From Coprococcus sp. (GTDB lineage: Bacteria > Bacillota > Clostridia > Lachnospirales > Lachnospiraceae), in the NCBI GenBank assembly GCA_017935345.1, contig JAGBHU010000030.1, positions 1-64,000 on the forward strand: DNA of 64,000 bases. The letters run 5' to 3'. Below are positions 1-9,343 of this stretch, piece after piece. The translations under genes and the position numbers were made by a program. Each line of letters starts with the position of its first letter. The first letter of the stretch is position 1. The notes under the pieces are model-generated. The model saw only the letters and a program-made list of their open reading frames with translations, was not told the DNA's origin and searched no databases.

Positions 1-737
1 CAGCAAGCATTATCGAAAGGATATCCCTTTTTAGAAAAGGATTGCACGACATTTAGAGAATCCAATAACTGCCTAAAAGTGAAGTCTGTATATTGAGTTC
101 CCCGGTCAGAATGAAACATAAGTCCGGAAGGACGGTTCCGTTTTTCATAAGCTTTATTGAATGCGGTCATAACAAGGTCAACATCAGGTTTTCCGGAGAT
201 GTGCCAGGAAATGACTTTGCGGGAAAATAAATCCATTACAATACACAGGTAATACCATTTGCCTGCGACTTTGATATATGTAAAATCACTTGCCCATACG
301 ATGTTTGGAGCCTTTTGATTGAATTCTTGGTGAAGATGATTGGTACAATCTCCGTTGTCCTTGTGCTTATAATTTTTATAGGGCTTTTCTGTGGACATTT
401 TAGGGAGCTGCAGGTTTTTCATTAGGCGGTACACTAGTCCGACACTAATGTGAATGCCATAATCACGTTGAAGAACATAAGTGATTTTATACGCACCAAG
501 ACGCTTATTGTAGTCGGCATAAATTTGCAGAATTGCTTTTGCAATCATTTGATTTTCTTTGGTGCGGTTAGCAGGTTCCGTGCTGTAATGTTTGTAATAG
601 GTGCTTCGGTTGACACCAAGTACCCTACAAAGAAGTTTGATGTCATGCTGGAAGCGGAGCTTATGAATAGCATCTAATCGTTGTCTGAGTGTGGCGTGAA
701 TATGGCAATCGCTTTTTTTAAAATAAGATTTTCTTCT
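1..737 (-). CDS. IS3-family transposase orfB (integrase core), partial
   Basis: The minus-strand frame is open from 737 to the window edge without a stop. It encodes an HTH_21-type N-terminal region (VLGVNRSTYYKHY), then the rve integrase core with the first catalytic Asp in WASDFTYIK and the second in FHSDRGTQY. The third acidic residue lies beyond position 1. Expression would need -1 frameshifting at the A7G heptamer (713-719), which matches the frame offset from orfA. Because orfA carries a stop upstream of that site, the fusion cannot form without readthrough. Confidence 0.85.
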
Positions 738-967
738 TCAAGCTAAGCCATTCGTTTTTGAAGTTCTTTGACCTGTTTTGCGGTGAGAACTTCGCCATCA
801 TCAGTTTCCACGGTTGAGTATTGCTTAATCCAACGACCGAGAGCATTGATGGATACGCCATATTCCTCGCAGAGAGCTGCTTGGGATTTGCTTCCGTTTT
901 GATAAAGGTTGACGAGGGTGCGTTTGAACTCTTCGTCATAGCGAGTTCCGCGTTTGTTAGTGGACAT
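674..967 (-). pseudogene. IS3-family transposase orfA with in-frame stop
   Basis: The first 74 codons read as a normal IS3 OrfA helix-turn-helix protein (RGTRYDEEFKRTLVNLY, then SINALGRWIKQY). A TAG at 743-745 interrupts the frame. The same frame then continues with the family's usual leucine-zipper end (LEEENLILKKAIAIF) and stops at 674-676. The leucine normally seen at this position suggests a TTG-to-TAG change. OrfA and the OrfA-OrfB fusion would both be truncated, so this copy is probably not self-mobile. The ATG at 967 follows an AGGAGGT-type site in the minus-strand leader. Confidence 0.8.
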
Positions 968-1030
968 GTTCAGATACCTCCTTTTTGGTGTCTAGTTTAT
1001 TGTAATGCATAGTTACTTTTCGTGTCCACT

Positions 1031-1578
1031 TATTTAATATAGATCCAATGTGGAGTGAGAATCTGTGAGAATAAATAAGAGAAAGTTTGACATATATGTA
1101 ATATGAAAAAACATAGCAGAGAATGGGAATTTGGGATAATTTGTAAACTGTGTTGGGGGGTTGAAAGCAAAACTAGTGATTTATCTTAATTCTGGATCAG
1201 TAGCGAAGAAGGCGATGAAAAAAGGGGAAAAATGTCATATTTCTTAGAAGTTTTTACATATTACGGAAGTGAGTATTGAAAAATGATAAACTTTATATAA
1301 GGAAAAATAGTTTCTTTATTATTAGGATTAAGAGAAGAGTGTATTTGACGATGTTGAGCAAGAATAGAATATCTATAGTTGCAGTTACTATGCATTGTTC
1401 TAATAAAATACGTACAATTGGGTTACTGAAGAAAAATTCAGGGGCATACGGATGATGTGATATAGACCTATGACGTGTGCAGAGGAAATTGTGGAACCAT
1501 AGGAATTATTAAGTTTGTTGGGAATTAATTTATTGGTAACAATGAGACTTCAACTGCAATTATTGCCACTGCACTTTT
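1031..1578. other. AT-rich stretch without an intact gene
   Basis: I see no intact coding region, RNA gene or strong terminator between the IS end and the synthase remnant at 1579. Short open pieces with stops occur near 1330-1570. The piece just before 1579 contains an NETSTA-like string reminiscent of the NETST segment of KAS III-type synthases. It may therefore be the eroded 5' part of the neighbouring pseudogene, but the match is too weak to call. Confidence 0.5.
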
Positions 1579-2106
1579 TTGGGAAAACCATTCGAAAAAT
1601 CGTTGGTTGGGTACTACTTTTTAGGTAATGGAGCTGAAGCGATTGTGTTACAGGAGAATACAGGAAGCAATGAAATCTTAAGTATTGTCTATAATAGTAT
1701 GAGCGAATATAATTTGATGTCAGGTTTTAAATATGTTGGAATTAAGTATGATCTGCTGAAGAGAGTGCTTGGAGCAGGAGAGTTCTACTATGGAATACTT
1801 AATAAGACTGACCTTAAGGGGGTATTGAATAGTGTGGTGGACGTATGTATACAGGTTGGATAAAGTGCTATGGAGAAAGCGGGATTGTCTGTAGATGAAA
1901 TTGATTGCATTGGAATAGCAGGATTTGGCAAAAAGGATAATGATGAGATTCTCGATGAATTTGCAGGAATTGATTTGGTAATAGGTCCTTTTTCAGACAA
2001 AGGTTTTCTTGGAACGACCAAAGTGATGGAAGTGCTTAATACTTTTATGAACAGCGATGGCTATTCAGAAGGTGCAATAATACTTGGAATTTTCAATGTA
2101 ACTTGA
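1579..2106 (+). pseudogene. beta-ketoacyl-ACP synthase III-like remnant
   Basis: Two blocks in one frame are separated by a TAA at 1861-1863. The first contains FLGNGAEAIVLQE, which resembles the FGDGAGAVVL block of KAS III (FabH-like) enzymes. The second contains MEKAGLSVDEIDCIGIAG followed by a GIDLVIGPFSDKGFLGTT-like stretch, matching the C-terminal half of the family, where a catalytic His and Asn normally lie. Neither the active-site Cys region nor an intact N-terminus is present, and the expected His-containing HQAN block is not conserved. A functional ketosynthase is unlikely. The family call is by resemblance only. It probably belonged to an older version of the adjacent cluster. Confidence 0.55.
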
Positions 2107-2188
2107 AGTTATGATATAGATTTTGAGAAAAGTTCTAGGGGGTTAATTAGCAGGTTAAAATGGATTGTCAGTCAGAGGTGAATCAAAA

Positions 2189-2908
2189 ATGCAAATAGAA
2201 AAAACGGCTCATAAAGTATATATATATGCATGCTCTATTGCGGATGTTTCGTTAAATGAGTGTAATGAGGCGATTAAATTTTTATTTCCTGAACGAAGAA
2301 AAAAATATGATCGTTATCGTAGAAGTGATGATAAAAAAAGATGTCTCGTTGCCTCAATGGTATTAGATTACGTTTTGCTGAAGCATTTTGGTGTGGAGGA
2401 TATAGGATGGTATTATGGCGATTATGGGAAACCTTTTCTAAAGGAGTATGCTAATATTAGTTTCAGCGTCAGTCATGCTGGAGAATGGGTTGTGGTTGCT
2501 GTTGGGAATTGCAATGTTGGTATTGATATCGAAGAAAAACAGAAAGATATGGATTGTCTCTTTAATGCAGTCTTGTCAAGAAATGAGAAAGGTCTTGCAG
2601 AACAAATGAATGGAGATGAAGCTGATGACTATTTTGTGATGATTTGGACGGTAAAAGAGGCCTATAGTAAGATGATTGGTATTGGATTGTCAAAAAAATT
2701 CACTGAATTGGATGTATCTTATTTGGATGCTGGCATATCAATTTCTGATAGGGATAATATAATAAAGACATGTTGTATAGTGCAAAAGAAATTTAAAGAC
2801 ACATATTGGTGTTCTATTTGTGTAGAAGGCATCAATAGCTTTTTGAGTTCCACAACCGAAGTATCTTTTCGAGAAATAATGAGATTAGCTATTAAAAGTC
2901 AAAAATGA
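2189..2908 (+). CDS. Sfp-type 4'-phosphopantetheinyl transferase
   Basis: This 239-residue protein has the two signature motifs of the Sfp/Gsp superfamily: GIDIEEK (Mg-binding Asp and Glu) and WTVKEAYSKMIGIGLS (W-x-x-KEA). It also has the family block SVSHAGEW. It would transfer phosphopantetheine from CoA to the conserved serines of the ACP and PCP domains encoded downstream. The length is normal for a two-lobed Sfp enzyme. A TTG at 2165 is in frame, but AGAGGTG at 2174-2180 lies eight bases before the ATG at 2189, so I use that start. It lies between decayed DNA on both sides but is itself intact, as expected if the cluster is active. Confidence 0.93.
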   Translation: MQIEKTAHKVYIYACSIADVSLNECNEAIKFLFPERRKKYDRYRRSDDKKRCLVASMVLDYVLLKHFGVEDIGWYYGDYGKPFLKEYANISFSVSHAGEWVVVAVGNCNVGIDIEEKQKDMDCLFNAVLSRNEKGLAEQMNGDEADDYFVMIWTVKEAYSKMIGIGLSKKFTELDVSYLDAGISISDRDNIIKTCCIVQKKFKDTYWCSICVEGINSFLSSTTEVSFREIMRLAIKSQK

Positions 2909-3002
2909 ATTATTAAAAGATTACCTAAACGTGACTGTTGAAAAATGGCTGTCTTTATTTAAATGCAGTCTTTAAACTTATAAAGTAACAGGGGCGCAGA
3001 TA

Positions 3003-3576
3003 TTTTATACCAAAGAATTTATAGAAGAATTCTGGAGAAGATATTAGGAAGTGGAAGTTCCATGTCAGATAGTAGAGGAATTAAACCATGATTCTGACGT
3101 TTTGCAATAATACAGAATCAACGGATTGCAGATAAGTATAATGAAACTGACATCGAGACCAGAGGGATTTTCAGAAGGGAAGGTCAGGCGTAAGCGGCTT
3201 AAATCTAGGTTATTTTCTGTGAAAGAGAATTTTGATGATGAAATTATAGTACAGATGCAACATGAGGTTCTGTATTTTAGGCAAGAGGTAGAGTTTTAAA
3301 AGATTACTTCAGTCAGAGATACACAGAGGTAAGGTTGATACTTATGGGAAGTGTAGCACAGTTGTTTGAAATTATCTATCAGACAGTGTAGAAAAAAACA
3401 ATACTGACCTAAGTGTTGAAATGCTTTGTGGAATAGCTAGTGTGTCAAGGTTGGGGTGTTATGTCTTGGTAGCAACAACTCCTGAACGGAAACGTCGGGG
3501 GGAGAGGATAGAGAAAAATTTAACTGATCCATATCGCTTATTAAAAGCGTGGATATATAACAAAGGCTCTGTTTGA
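3003..3576 (+). pseudogene. Decayed IS3-family transposase (orfA and orfB fragments)
   Basis: From 3003 a frame reads FYTKEFIEEFWRRY, stop, EVEVPCQIVEELNHDSD, stop, then an Arg/Lys-rich piece ending in QMQHEVLYFRQEVEF. This is the layout of an IS3-type OrfA of a different group from the element at 1-1030. At 3391-3576 another frame gives the start of an OrfB (VEMLCGIASVSRLGCY, later AWIYNKGS), close to the usual VSRSGYY and YDKGSRG blocks. Several stops and frame changes and the loss of the whole integrase core show a dead remnant. The interval 2909-3613 otherwise contains no gene. Confidence 0.65.
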
Positions 3577-3597
3577 TTATTTATTAAAGAGTCTTTT
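3562..3597 (+). terminator. Weak hairpin before the thioesterase gene
   Basis: AAAGGCTCT (3562-3570) and AGAGTCTTTT (3588-3597) can pair with one mismatch around a loop of 17 bases. The T-rich end is short. It may be a residual terminator of the decayed element or chance; low confidence. Confidence 0.25.
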
Positions 3598-3613
3598 GGT
3601 ACAGGAGTAAAAG

Positions 3614-4309
3614 ATGAATTTATTATGTATTCCTTATGCAGGAGCTACACCTGTTTGTTATCAGTGTTTCAAGAGATATCTACCCGAGTGGCTACATCTA
3701 ACCACGGCAGTATTGCCGGGAAGAGGATTGAGAGCGAACGAGAAGGCTTGCATTTTATTTAATGATGCCATAGAGGATATCTGTAATCGATATATTTACA
3801 TATTTGAGAGTGGAGATTATGCTTTGTTTGGACATAGTATGGGAAGTACCATGGTCTATGAATTGACTTATAAGATGATTGAGAAAGGTTTGCCATTACC
3901 GAAGCACTTATTTTTCTCTGGTAGAACAGCACCACAACAAAGCTATCAACATGAGAAGATTACAGATAAAAATCCGAATGATTTTAAGAAAAAAATTATT
4001 AAATTGGGTGGAATACCAGAGGAGTTACTGAAAAATCCAGATGTATTAGATTATTTTTTGAAACAAATATATGAAGATATTTTATTGTTAGAGGATTATT
4101 CCTATCTAGAAGGTAGACCTTCTTTAGAATGTGATATTTCAGTGTTTTATGGTCGAGAAGATGAACTATTTAGTCAGGCAGAAAGTGATTTGTGGAAACA
4201 GCTTACAAAAAAGAAGTGTAATGTTTATGGCTTTTCAGGAAATCATTTTTTTATTGAAAGTCATGCAGAGGAAATTGTAGATATATTTTGTCGTGAACTA
4301 TTTGAGTAA
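3614..4309 (+). CDS. Type II thioesterase of the NRPS/PKS cluster
   Basis: This 231-residue alpha/beta hydrolase of the GrsT/SrfA-TEII family starts directly with the family opening LLCIPYAGATPVCY. It has the nucleophile elbow GHSMGS (Ser about residue 77), an Asp in FYGREDELF and the catalytic His in GNHFFI near the C-terminus. Such enzymes hydrolyse misprimed or stalled acyl groups from carrier proteins. AGGAG at 3602-3606 supports the ATG at 3614. No integrated TE domain is present on the megasynthases, so this is the only classical thioesterase in the cluster. It could also assist release. Confidence 0.92.
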   Translation: MNLLCIPYAGATPVCYQCFKRYLPEWLHLTTAVLPGRGLRANEKACILFNDAIEDICNRYIYIFESGDYALFGHSMGSTMVYELTYKMIEKGLPLPKHLFFSGRTAPQQSYQHEKITDKNPNDFKKKIIKLGGIPEELLKNPDVLDYFLKQIYEDILLLEDYSYLEGRPSLECDISVFYGREDELFSQAESDLWKQLTKKKCNVYGFSGNHFFIESHAEEIVDIFCRELFE

Positions 4310-4332
4310 ATTTTTTGATTGGAGATGATTTT

Positions 4333-4545
4333 ATGTTTAGTCAAATAGCAGTTATAGGTGCTGGAACAATGGAAACAGGTGTTAGCAGTGACTTACTCTT
4401 GCATGGACATGAAGTCATTCTTGTTGATATAAGTCAAGAACAATTAAAACAAGCAAGGCATGAAATAAGAAATGTAATTCGAAGGACCGTTATTAGTAAA
4501 AAATCAAAACGCATTGTCTGCAACAATGAGGGAACAGCAGATTGA
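4333..4545 (+). pseudogene. Truncated FkbK-like 3-hydroxyacyl dehydrogenase
   Basis: About 70 residues match the N-terminal NAD-binding segment of 3-hydroxyacyl-CoA dehydrogenases (QIAVIGAGTMETGV, then HEVILVDIS). The third glycine of the GxGxxG turn is replaced by Glu, and the protein stops at 4543-4545, about 200 residues short. An intact homologue lies at 36582-37436, so this looks like a redundant or older copy in decay. A GGAG site precedes the ATG at 4333. The in-frame ATG at 4315 has no better leader. Confidence 0.7.
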
Positions 4546-4889
4546 AACCATCCGTTTGAAATTGTTAAAGATTGCCACTAAGGTAATTCATTCAGCAAGA
4601 TGTATAATACTCAAACTTTGTAGCAGTTGCCCTTATAAAAAAGAGTTTTATGAAACCTTGGAAAATATCCGAGGGCTGCAGCCCAAGGCGGAATAGTAGT
4701 TGCAATGAACCTTGACAGCGAAATATGTGATTTTAGTTATGCAGGGAACTTATACCCTTTTTCAAGGTGAAGCGCTATCACATGATATGCTAGAAAATTC
4801 AAAAATCAAAAGCCGAATTATTTTATGAAGGTCATGCATTCATGAATAATTTAGAATAATTTAAAAGCTTATAAGGAAAGGAAGAAACT
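4546..4889. other. Degenerate stretch between truncated dehydrogenase and ACP gene
   Basis: There is no complete gene. Broken frames are visible, including one near 4670-4770 reading AAAQGGIVVAMNLDSEIC, which looks like former coding sequence that I cannot assign. An AAGGAAAGG ribosome site at its right end (about 4873-4881) belongs to the next ACP gene. Confidence 0.5.
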
Positions 4890-5123
4890 ATGGATGTTAG
4901 AGAAAAACTAATTGAAATTCTGTCACAATATGGAGACGGATTTGATGGTGATTTTAGAGATAGTGGCGTCAATTCGATTGAATTTGTAAAGATTCTAGTC
5001 AATTTGGAGAATGAGTTCAATATTGAGTTTGATGATGAAATGCTTGATATTGAAAAAATGCCAACATTAGATGCATTATGTGAAATGCTTGAAAAGCTTA
5101 TTGAGGAAAAAGATATTGGCTAA
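4890..5123 (+). CDS. Discrete acyl carrier protein (FkbJ/ZmaD-type candidate)
   Basis: This is an acidic 77-residue protein with the four-helix ACP pattern. The phosphopantetheine serine lies in DSGVNSIEFVK (about residue 31), the normal place for a free ACP. Position and neighbours suggest it carries the glycerate-derived C3 unit that FkbH, FkbI and FkbK enzymes convert to hydroxymalonyl-ACP; this is inference. A purine-rich AAGGAAAGG leader precedes the ATG. A second free ACP follows 128 bases downstream, and which of the two serves the extender pathway cannot be decided from sequence. Confidence 0.85.
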   Translation: MDVREKLIEILSQYGDGFDGDFRDSGVNSIEFVKILVNLENEFNIEFDDEMLDIEKMPTLDALCEMLEKLIEEKDIG

Positions 5124-5251
5124 GACAAATATAGAAGTGCACAATCCTAAGTTAATAAAATGTACATATAAAATACGAAAGCTCTATAAGGAAGCTGAGT
5201 GGCTGATATGGAGAATATTATAGGACGCAAAGATACGTAGAAAGGATGGAT

Positions 5252-5488
5252 ATGGACATCAAGGAGAAAGTAAAAGAATTTGTAACAAAGTATATTCAGG
5301 AAGATGATCTTGGCTATGATGTAAACTTTTTTGAAGGTGGATTTGTAAATTCACTATTCGCAATGCAATTAGTTATGTTTATTGAAAGAGAATTTGAAAT
5401 ACAAGTAGATAATAGCGATCTTAATATCACTAATTTTGATACTATCAATCATATTGTGGCATTAATTGAAGGCAAAAAGGCTTCGTAG
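5252..5488 (+). CDS. Discrete acyl carrier protein, second copy
   Basis: This 78-residue acidic ACP has its attachment serine in GGFVNSLFAMQL. The bulky FVNS sequence differs from the DSL or VNS of standard carriers. ATGs at 5246 and 5252 are both in frame; the AAAGGA leader overlaps the first, so 5252 is preferred. Paired free ACPs next to an FkbI-type dehydrogenase also occur in zwittermicin-type clusters, where one carries hydroxymalonate and the other aminomalonate. Here no free serine-activating A domain is seen, so the second cargo is unknown. Confidence 0.82.
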   Translation: MDIKEKVKEFVTKYIQEDDLGYDVNFFEGGFVNSLFAMQLVMFIEREFEIQVDNSDLNITNFDTINHIVALIEGKKAS

Positions 5489-5562
5489 AATACATAATAA
5501 CAAGATTAAACTGTTGTAAAAAAACAGAACATGGTTAAAAGTTACATTTGGAGGTGGAAGAT

Positions 5563-6732
5563 GTGAATATGCTATTAACAGACGAGCAGATGGTTTTGCA
5601 AAAGGATTTTAAAGACTTTGTCGAAAAAGAAGTCTTCCCTATAGCAGATATGCAGGATCATAAAGAATGTCTAGAGGAACATATTGTAGAAAAATTAGCA
5701 GATAAGGGGTATTTGGGAGCAGTAATCAGTTCATCCTACGGTGGTAAGGAATGGGATCCAATAGTATCAGGTATTATGCACGAGGAGTTTGGTAGAGCAA
5801 GTACTGGTCTTAGAAGTCTGTTTACTGTTCACGAAATGGTAGCCATAGCAATTCAACGCTGGGGAAGCGAAGAACAAAAAGAAAAATGGTTGCCTAAGAT
5901 GGCAAAAGGTGAAGTGATAGGCGCCTTTGCTTTGACTGAGCCAGAAGTAGGTAGTGATGCAAAAAGTATACAGACTGTTGCAGTACATAAAGAAAACCAT
6001 TTTGTTATCAATGGACAGAAAAAATGGATAACGATGGGACAGATAGCGGATATCTTCCTTGTTTTTGCAAAGTATGATGACAAGCCTACGGCTTTCATTG
6101 TAGAAGGGAATAGAGCTGGATTTACCCGTAAACTAATTAAAGGAATGCTGGGATTCCGAGCATCTATGGGAGCAGAACTGTTCTTTCAGGATTGTGAGGT
6201 ACCAGAAGAGAATATGGTTGGCAAATGTGGTACAGGGCTGACTCATGTGGCTTTATCCTGTTTAGATCATGGTAGATATACAGTGGCATGTGGATGTGTA
6301 GGATTGGGGCAAGCCTGTTTAGAGGAATCAACCAATTATGCACGTAAAAGAAAACAGTTTGGTGAACGTTTAATTAATAACCAGTTGATAAAGAAAATGA
6401 TAACAGAAATGGCAGTGCAGGTTAAAGCAGCCCGGCAATTATGTTATTATGCAGGTTGTCTGAAAATGCAGAAACATTCAGATTCCATTAATGAGACCTG
6501 GGTTGCAAAATATTTTGCATCTACAATGCTGGATAAGATATGTAGTGATACCGTTCAAATTCACGGTGCAAATGGTTGTAATCAAGCTTCTCGTGTGGAA
6601 CGGCTATTTCGGGATGCTAAAATAAACTCCATTATTGAGGGATCGTCTCAGATGCATGAATTACTGATTGCTACAAATACAGCGATGACAACAAGAAGAA
6701 CAAAATTCAAGCCAAAAACTGAGGAGAAATAG
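5563..6732 (+). CDS. FkbI/ZmaE-type acyl-ACP dehydrogenase
   Basis: This 389-residue acyl-CoA dehydrogenase-fold flavoprotein has the flavin/substrate blocks FALTEPEVGSD and KKWITMGQIAD and the C-terminal DAKINSIIEGSS. The strings RSLFTVHEMVA, HGRYTVACGCVGLGQACLE and QIHGANGCN are typical of the FkbI/ZmaE branch, which oxidises the C3 hydroxyl of an ACP-bound glyceryl unit rather than desaturating a fatty acyl-CoA. With the FkbH and FkbK genes at the far end of the cluster it should complete hydroxymalonyl-ACP. GGAGGTGG at 5550-5558 favours the GTG at 5563. The stop is two bases before the next ATG, so the genes are probably cotranscribed. Confidence 0.88.
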   Translation: MNMLLTDEQMVLQKDFKDFVEKEVFPIADMQDHKECLEEHIVEKLADKGYLGAVISSSYGGKEWDPIVSGIMHEEFGRASTGLRSLFTVHEMVAIAIQRWGSEEQKEKWLPKMAKGEVIGAFALTEPEVGSDAKSIQTVAVHKENHFVINGQKKWITMGQIADIFLVFAKYDDKPTAFIVEGNRAGFTRKLIKGMLGFRASMGAELFFQDCEVPEENMVGKCGTGLTHVALSCLDHGRYTVACGCVGLGQACLEESTNYARKRKQFGERLINNQLIKKMITEMAVQVKAARQLCYYAGCLKMQKHSDSINETWVAKYFASTMLDKICSDTVQIHGANGCNQASRVERLFRDAKINSIIEGSSQMHELLIATNTAMTTRRTKFKPKTEEK

Positions 6733-6734
6733 GG

Positions 6735-9320
6735 ATGGAGAAAAAGTGGACATTGCAATTTAATCTATATGGAATGCCATCAATCACAGGAGATTCTCAA
6801 CTGGATGCGATTGAGGCAATTGGATATGTGAATGCCCAGGATCGTTTCATTCAGATGGATTATTATCGCCGATTTGTTACTGGCCGTCTTTCAGAATTAT
6901 ATGGTGTTTCAACATTGTTAAATGACGTTGAAATGATAAAATTTGATTTTGATACAGTTGCAAGTGAAGTGGTTAGAAATCTCTGTAAAGAAGACATGCA
7001 GAGGTTGGAGGCGTATTGCAAGGGTGTTAATGATTTTATTCGTGAGGGAAAACTGCCACTGGAATATGGAGTATTAAAGTACGAACCGGAAGAATGGACA
7101 CCAAAATTTTGTATACTTGTTAATATCTATACTCATTATGTTTTAAACTATCTAGGTCTTAAAGATGCAGAAATGCTGACAGTACTCAAAAGACATTTTG
7201 ATAAGCAGTTATTATATTTCTATACTCCAGACAAGGATCGCTATTCTGATTTCAACATCTTTGGTAAGGAAGGAAAGCGTACAGTAAGTGAATTTCCAAG
7301 AAAGCAACTGGAAGACCTTTATAAAGAGGCCTTAAACGAAAAGAGTCGAATACATAATAAAATAAATACTTTCATGAATAAGCAGTGTCAGGTAAATGTT
7401 TGCTTTGAAGGTGAGAAGTCTTATGAAGCTTTTCGGAAATGTTACATACAAAGGAAAATACAGATGACCCTTTCTTTAGGTGATGAGGAATTCCAAGTTG
7501 ATTTGAACATCAACCCAAGCGGTTCAGAAAAGCTTAGTAAATTAAACGAGAACACAGAAGAAATTCATATAGAAGGATTTTTGCCTAAATATCAGAAATC
7601 CGTATTACCAAATAATGCAGGCTTTTTTGAGATAATGGTATCAGCAGATGTCAATATGAAGTCATTTGAAGGAACTGGTGAGCTTTCTATCTTGAAAAAC
7701 GAGTATTTTAAATATGACCACTACGAGTTGCCACACGGTTCAAACTGTATGATTGTAGATGGAAAACGAACGGAGAATGGAAAGCCTGTATTTGCAAATG
7801 ATCCACATTTACCATTTGATTTTCCAAATCTTTTCTACATGTTGACTATGGAGTACGAAGACGTATACTTCCAAGGGTTTATGGTTCCTGGGACGCCACT
7901 TATGGTTTCCGGTAATAATAAAAATATCTGTTGGGGTATTACAAGTACAGCTTCAAATTTCTTTGATTTGGTTATCATCGATCCAGAACATAACGCATGT
8001 GAAGAATGTGAGAAGATAGTAAAAGTTAAGGTTTCAAAAACGGAAATGAAAGAAGAGAAGGTTCTCTACTATAAATGCGAATATGGTCCTCTGCTTGAGC
8101 ATAAGGTTGATGGTGAAACCGTAGCGATTCACTGGACTGCATTGGACGTGAATGTATATGATTATTCATTCTGGAACATGGTCACAGCTACTAAAACAGT
8201 AGAAGCTGTTGAGATAGCACAAAATGCAGGGTGTGTGCCAATTAATATTATAATTGGTGATGTGGAGAATAATATTGCATGGACCATGGCAGGTAAAATA
8301 CCAAAACGAGTAGGACTGGAAGGGGATTCAGCAGAACACTGGAAGGATGGAATCGCCTTCTGGGATGGCTATATTGAACTAGAAGAAAAACCGATTATTT
8401 TAAATCCGGAAGAAGGCTTTATTGTAAATGCCAATGATCGTACATATGGAAATGAGTATCCGTACATGATAGGACACGATTTTGCCAACGGATGGCGAAC
8501 AAAGCGAATTTCAGACCTGCTTTCAGATAATAAGGTTATATATAACAAAGAACGTATGTGGGACGTAATGACAGATATAAGTTGTGAGCCATATGATTTG
8601 TATTATCAGTTGATCCAGTCGGTAGTAAATGATATGAGTACTAAGGAAAGCGAAGAATTGAACTGTATATTTAAATTGTTAAGCGATTGGAATAAGCAGG
8701 CTGATAAGGATTGTCATGCACTGATTGTAATCAATTGTTTCCGCGACAAGATTTTACAGCATACATTATTACCAATATATTATGTAGCAGGAAAATATCA
8801 GCCATTTTTTAGTTACCAGTGGTTCAAGTTTGACGAAGTTATCATGTCTTTATGGTGTGATCAGGGATTTTATAGTGATGAGGCTGCGGAGTTTTATGGG
8901 TATAAGACAAGATCGGAGCTGTTCATTTCCATGTTATATGATGTAAGGAGTGAGTTAACGTTATTAGCTGATTTAATCAAGAAAGATATTCTGGAATTAA
9001 CATGGGGAGATGTAAATAGACTTAACATTAATATGCAGGCAGTTAGATTTGCAGGGTATGGAATTTTTACCCAAATCAACAAGGATAAGAAATTGCCAAT
9101 GGATCCATTGAACGGATCTATTATGTCTGTAAATGCATGTTTTAGTAATGCTGGGCCATTATATCGTCTCGTGATAGATTTAGATGATTATAGAAGGCTA
9201 ATGGTGAACCATCTTGGCGGAAATTATGGATCATTGCTCTCGGACAGTAAGTTTACTCAAACAAGCATGGCGTGGGCAAGTAGCGAAAAAGTAATAAGTG
9301 AATCAAAAAATATTGAATGA
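6735..9320 (+). CDS. Penicillin acylase-family Ntn hydrolase, no signal peptide
   Basis: This 861-residue protein has the family's N-terminal block (AIGYVNAQDRFIQMDYYRR, then GRLSELYG) and the autocatalytic cleavage/nucleophile site HGSNCMIVDG (Ser about residue 335), followed by ENGKPVFANDPHL and NICWGIT. Family members hydrolyse amide bonds of acylated amines; PvdQ removes the fatty acyl cap from a pyoverdine precursor. Two features are odd. First, there is no signal peptide or lipobox, so it should act in the cytosol, whereas characterised relatives are exported. Second, the region before the Ser is long, with an insertion at about residues 175-320 that I cannot assign. GAGGAG precedes the ATG. 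Removal of the fatty acyl group installed by the FAAL module is the obvious hypothesis. Confidence 0.88.
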   Translation: MEKKWTLQFNLYGMPSITGDSQLDAIEAIGYVNAQDRFIQMDYYRRFVTGRLSELYGVSTLLNDVEMIKFDFDTVASEVVRNLCKEDMQRLEAYCKGVNDFIREGKLPLEYGVLKYEPEEWTPKFCILVNIYTHYVLNYLGLKDAEMLTVLKRHFDKQLLYFYTPDKDRYSDFNIFGKEGKRTVSEFPRKQLEDLYKEALNEKSRIHNKINTFMNKQCQVNVCFEGEKSYEAFRKCYIQRKIQMTLSLGDEEFQVDLNINPSGSEKLSKLNENTEEIHIEGFLPKYQKSVLPNNAGFFEIMVSADVNMKSFEGTGELSILKNEYFKYDHYELPHGSNCMIVDGKRTENGKPVFANDPHLPFDFPNLFYMLTMEYEDVYFQGFMVPGTPLMVSGNNKNICWGITSTASNFFDLVIIDPEHNACEECEKIVKVKVSKTEMKEEKVLYYKCEYGPLLEHKVDGETVAIHWTALDVNVYDYSFWNMVTATKTVEAVEIAQNAGCVPINIIIGDVENNIAWTMAGKIPKRVGLEGDSAEHWKDGIAFWDGYIELEEKPIILNPEEGFIVNANDRTYGNEYPYMIGHDFANGWRTKRISDLLSDNKVIYNKERMWDVMTDISCEPYDLYYQLIQSVVNDMSTKESEELNCIFKLLSDWNKQADKDCHALIVINCFRDKILQHTLLPIYYVAGKYQPFFSYQWFKFDEVIMSLWCDQGFYSDEAAEFYGYKTRSELFISMLYDVRSELTLLADLIKKDILELTWGDVNRLNINMQAVRFAGYGIFTQINKDKKLPMDPLNGSIMSVNACFSNAGPLYRLVIDLDDYRRLMVNHLGGNYGSLLSDSKFTQTSMAWASSEKVISESKNIE

Positions 9321-9343
9321 ATACCATGGGAGAGGAAAGATAT

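Larger units (their letters stand above)
1..1030 (-). mobile_element. IS3-family (IS150-like) insertion sequence, partial
   Basis: An IS3-type element enters the window from the left and ends near 1030. It has the two-frame layout of the family on the minus strand: a helix-turn-helix orfA, a run of seven A (713-719) for -1 slippage, and an orfB with a DDE integrase core. The right end is placed near 1030 because a GTGTCCACTT-like tip lies just outside the orfA leader. I could not confirm terminal inverted repeats because the other end is outside the window. It borders the biosynthetic cluster and marks a rearranged junction. Confidence 0.85.
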
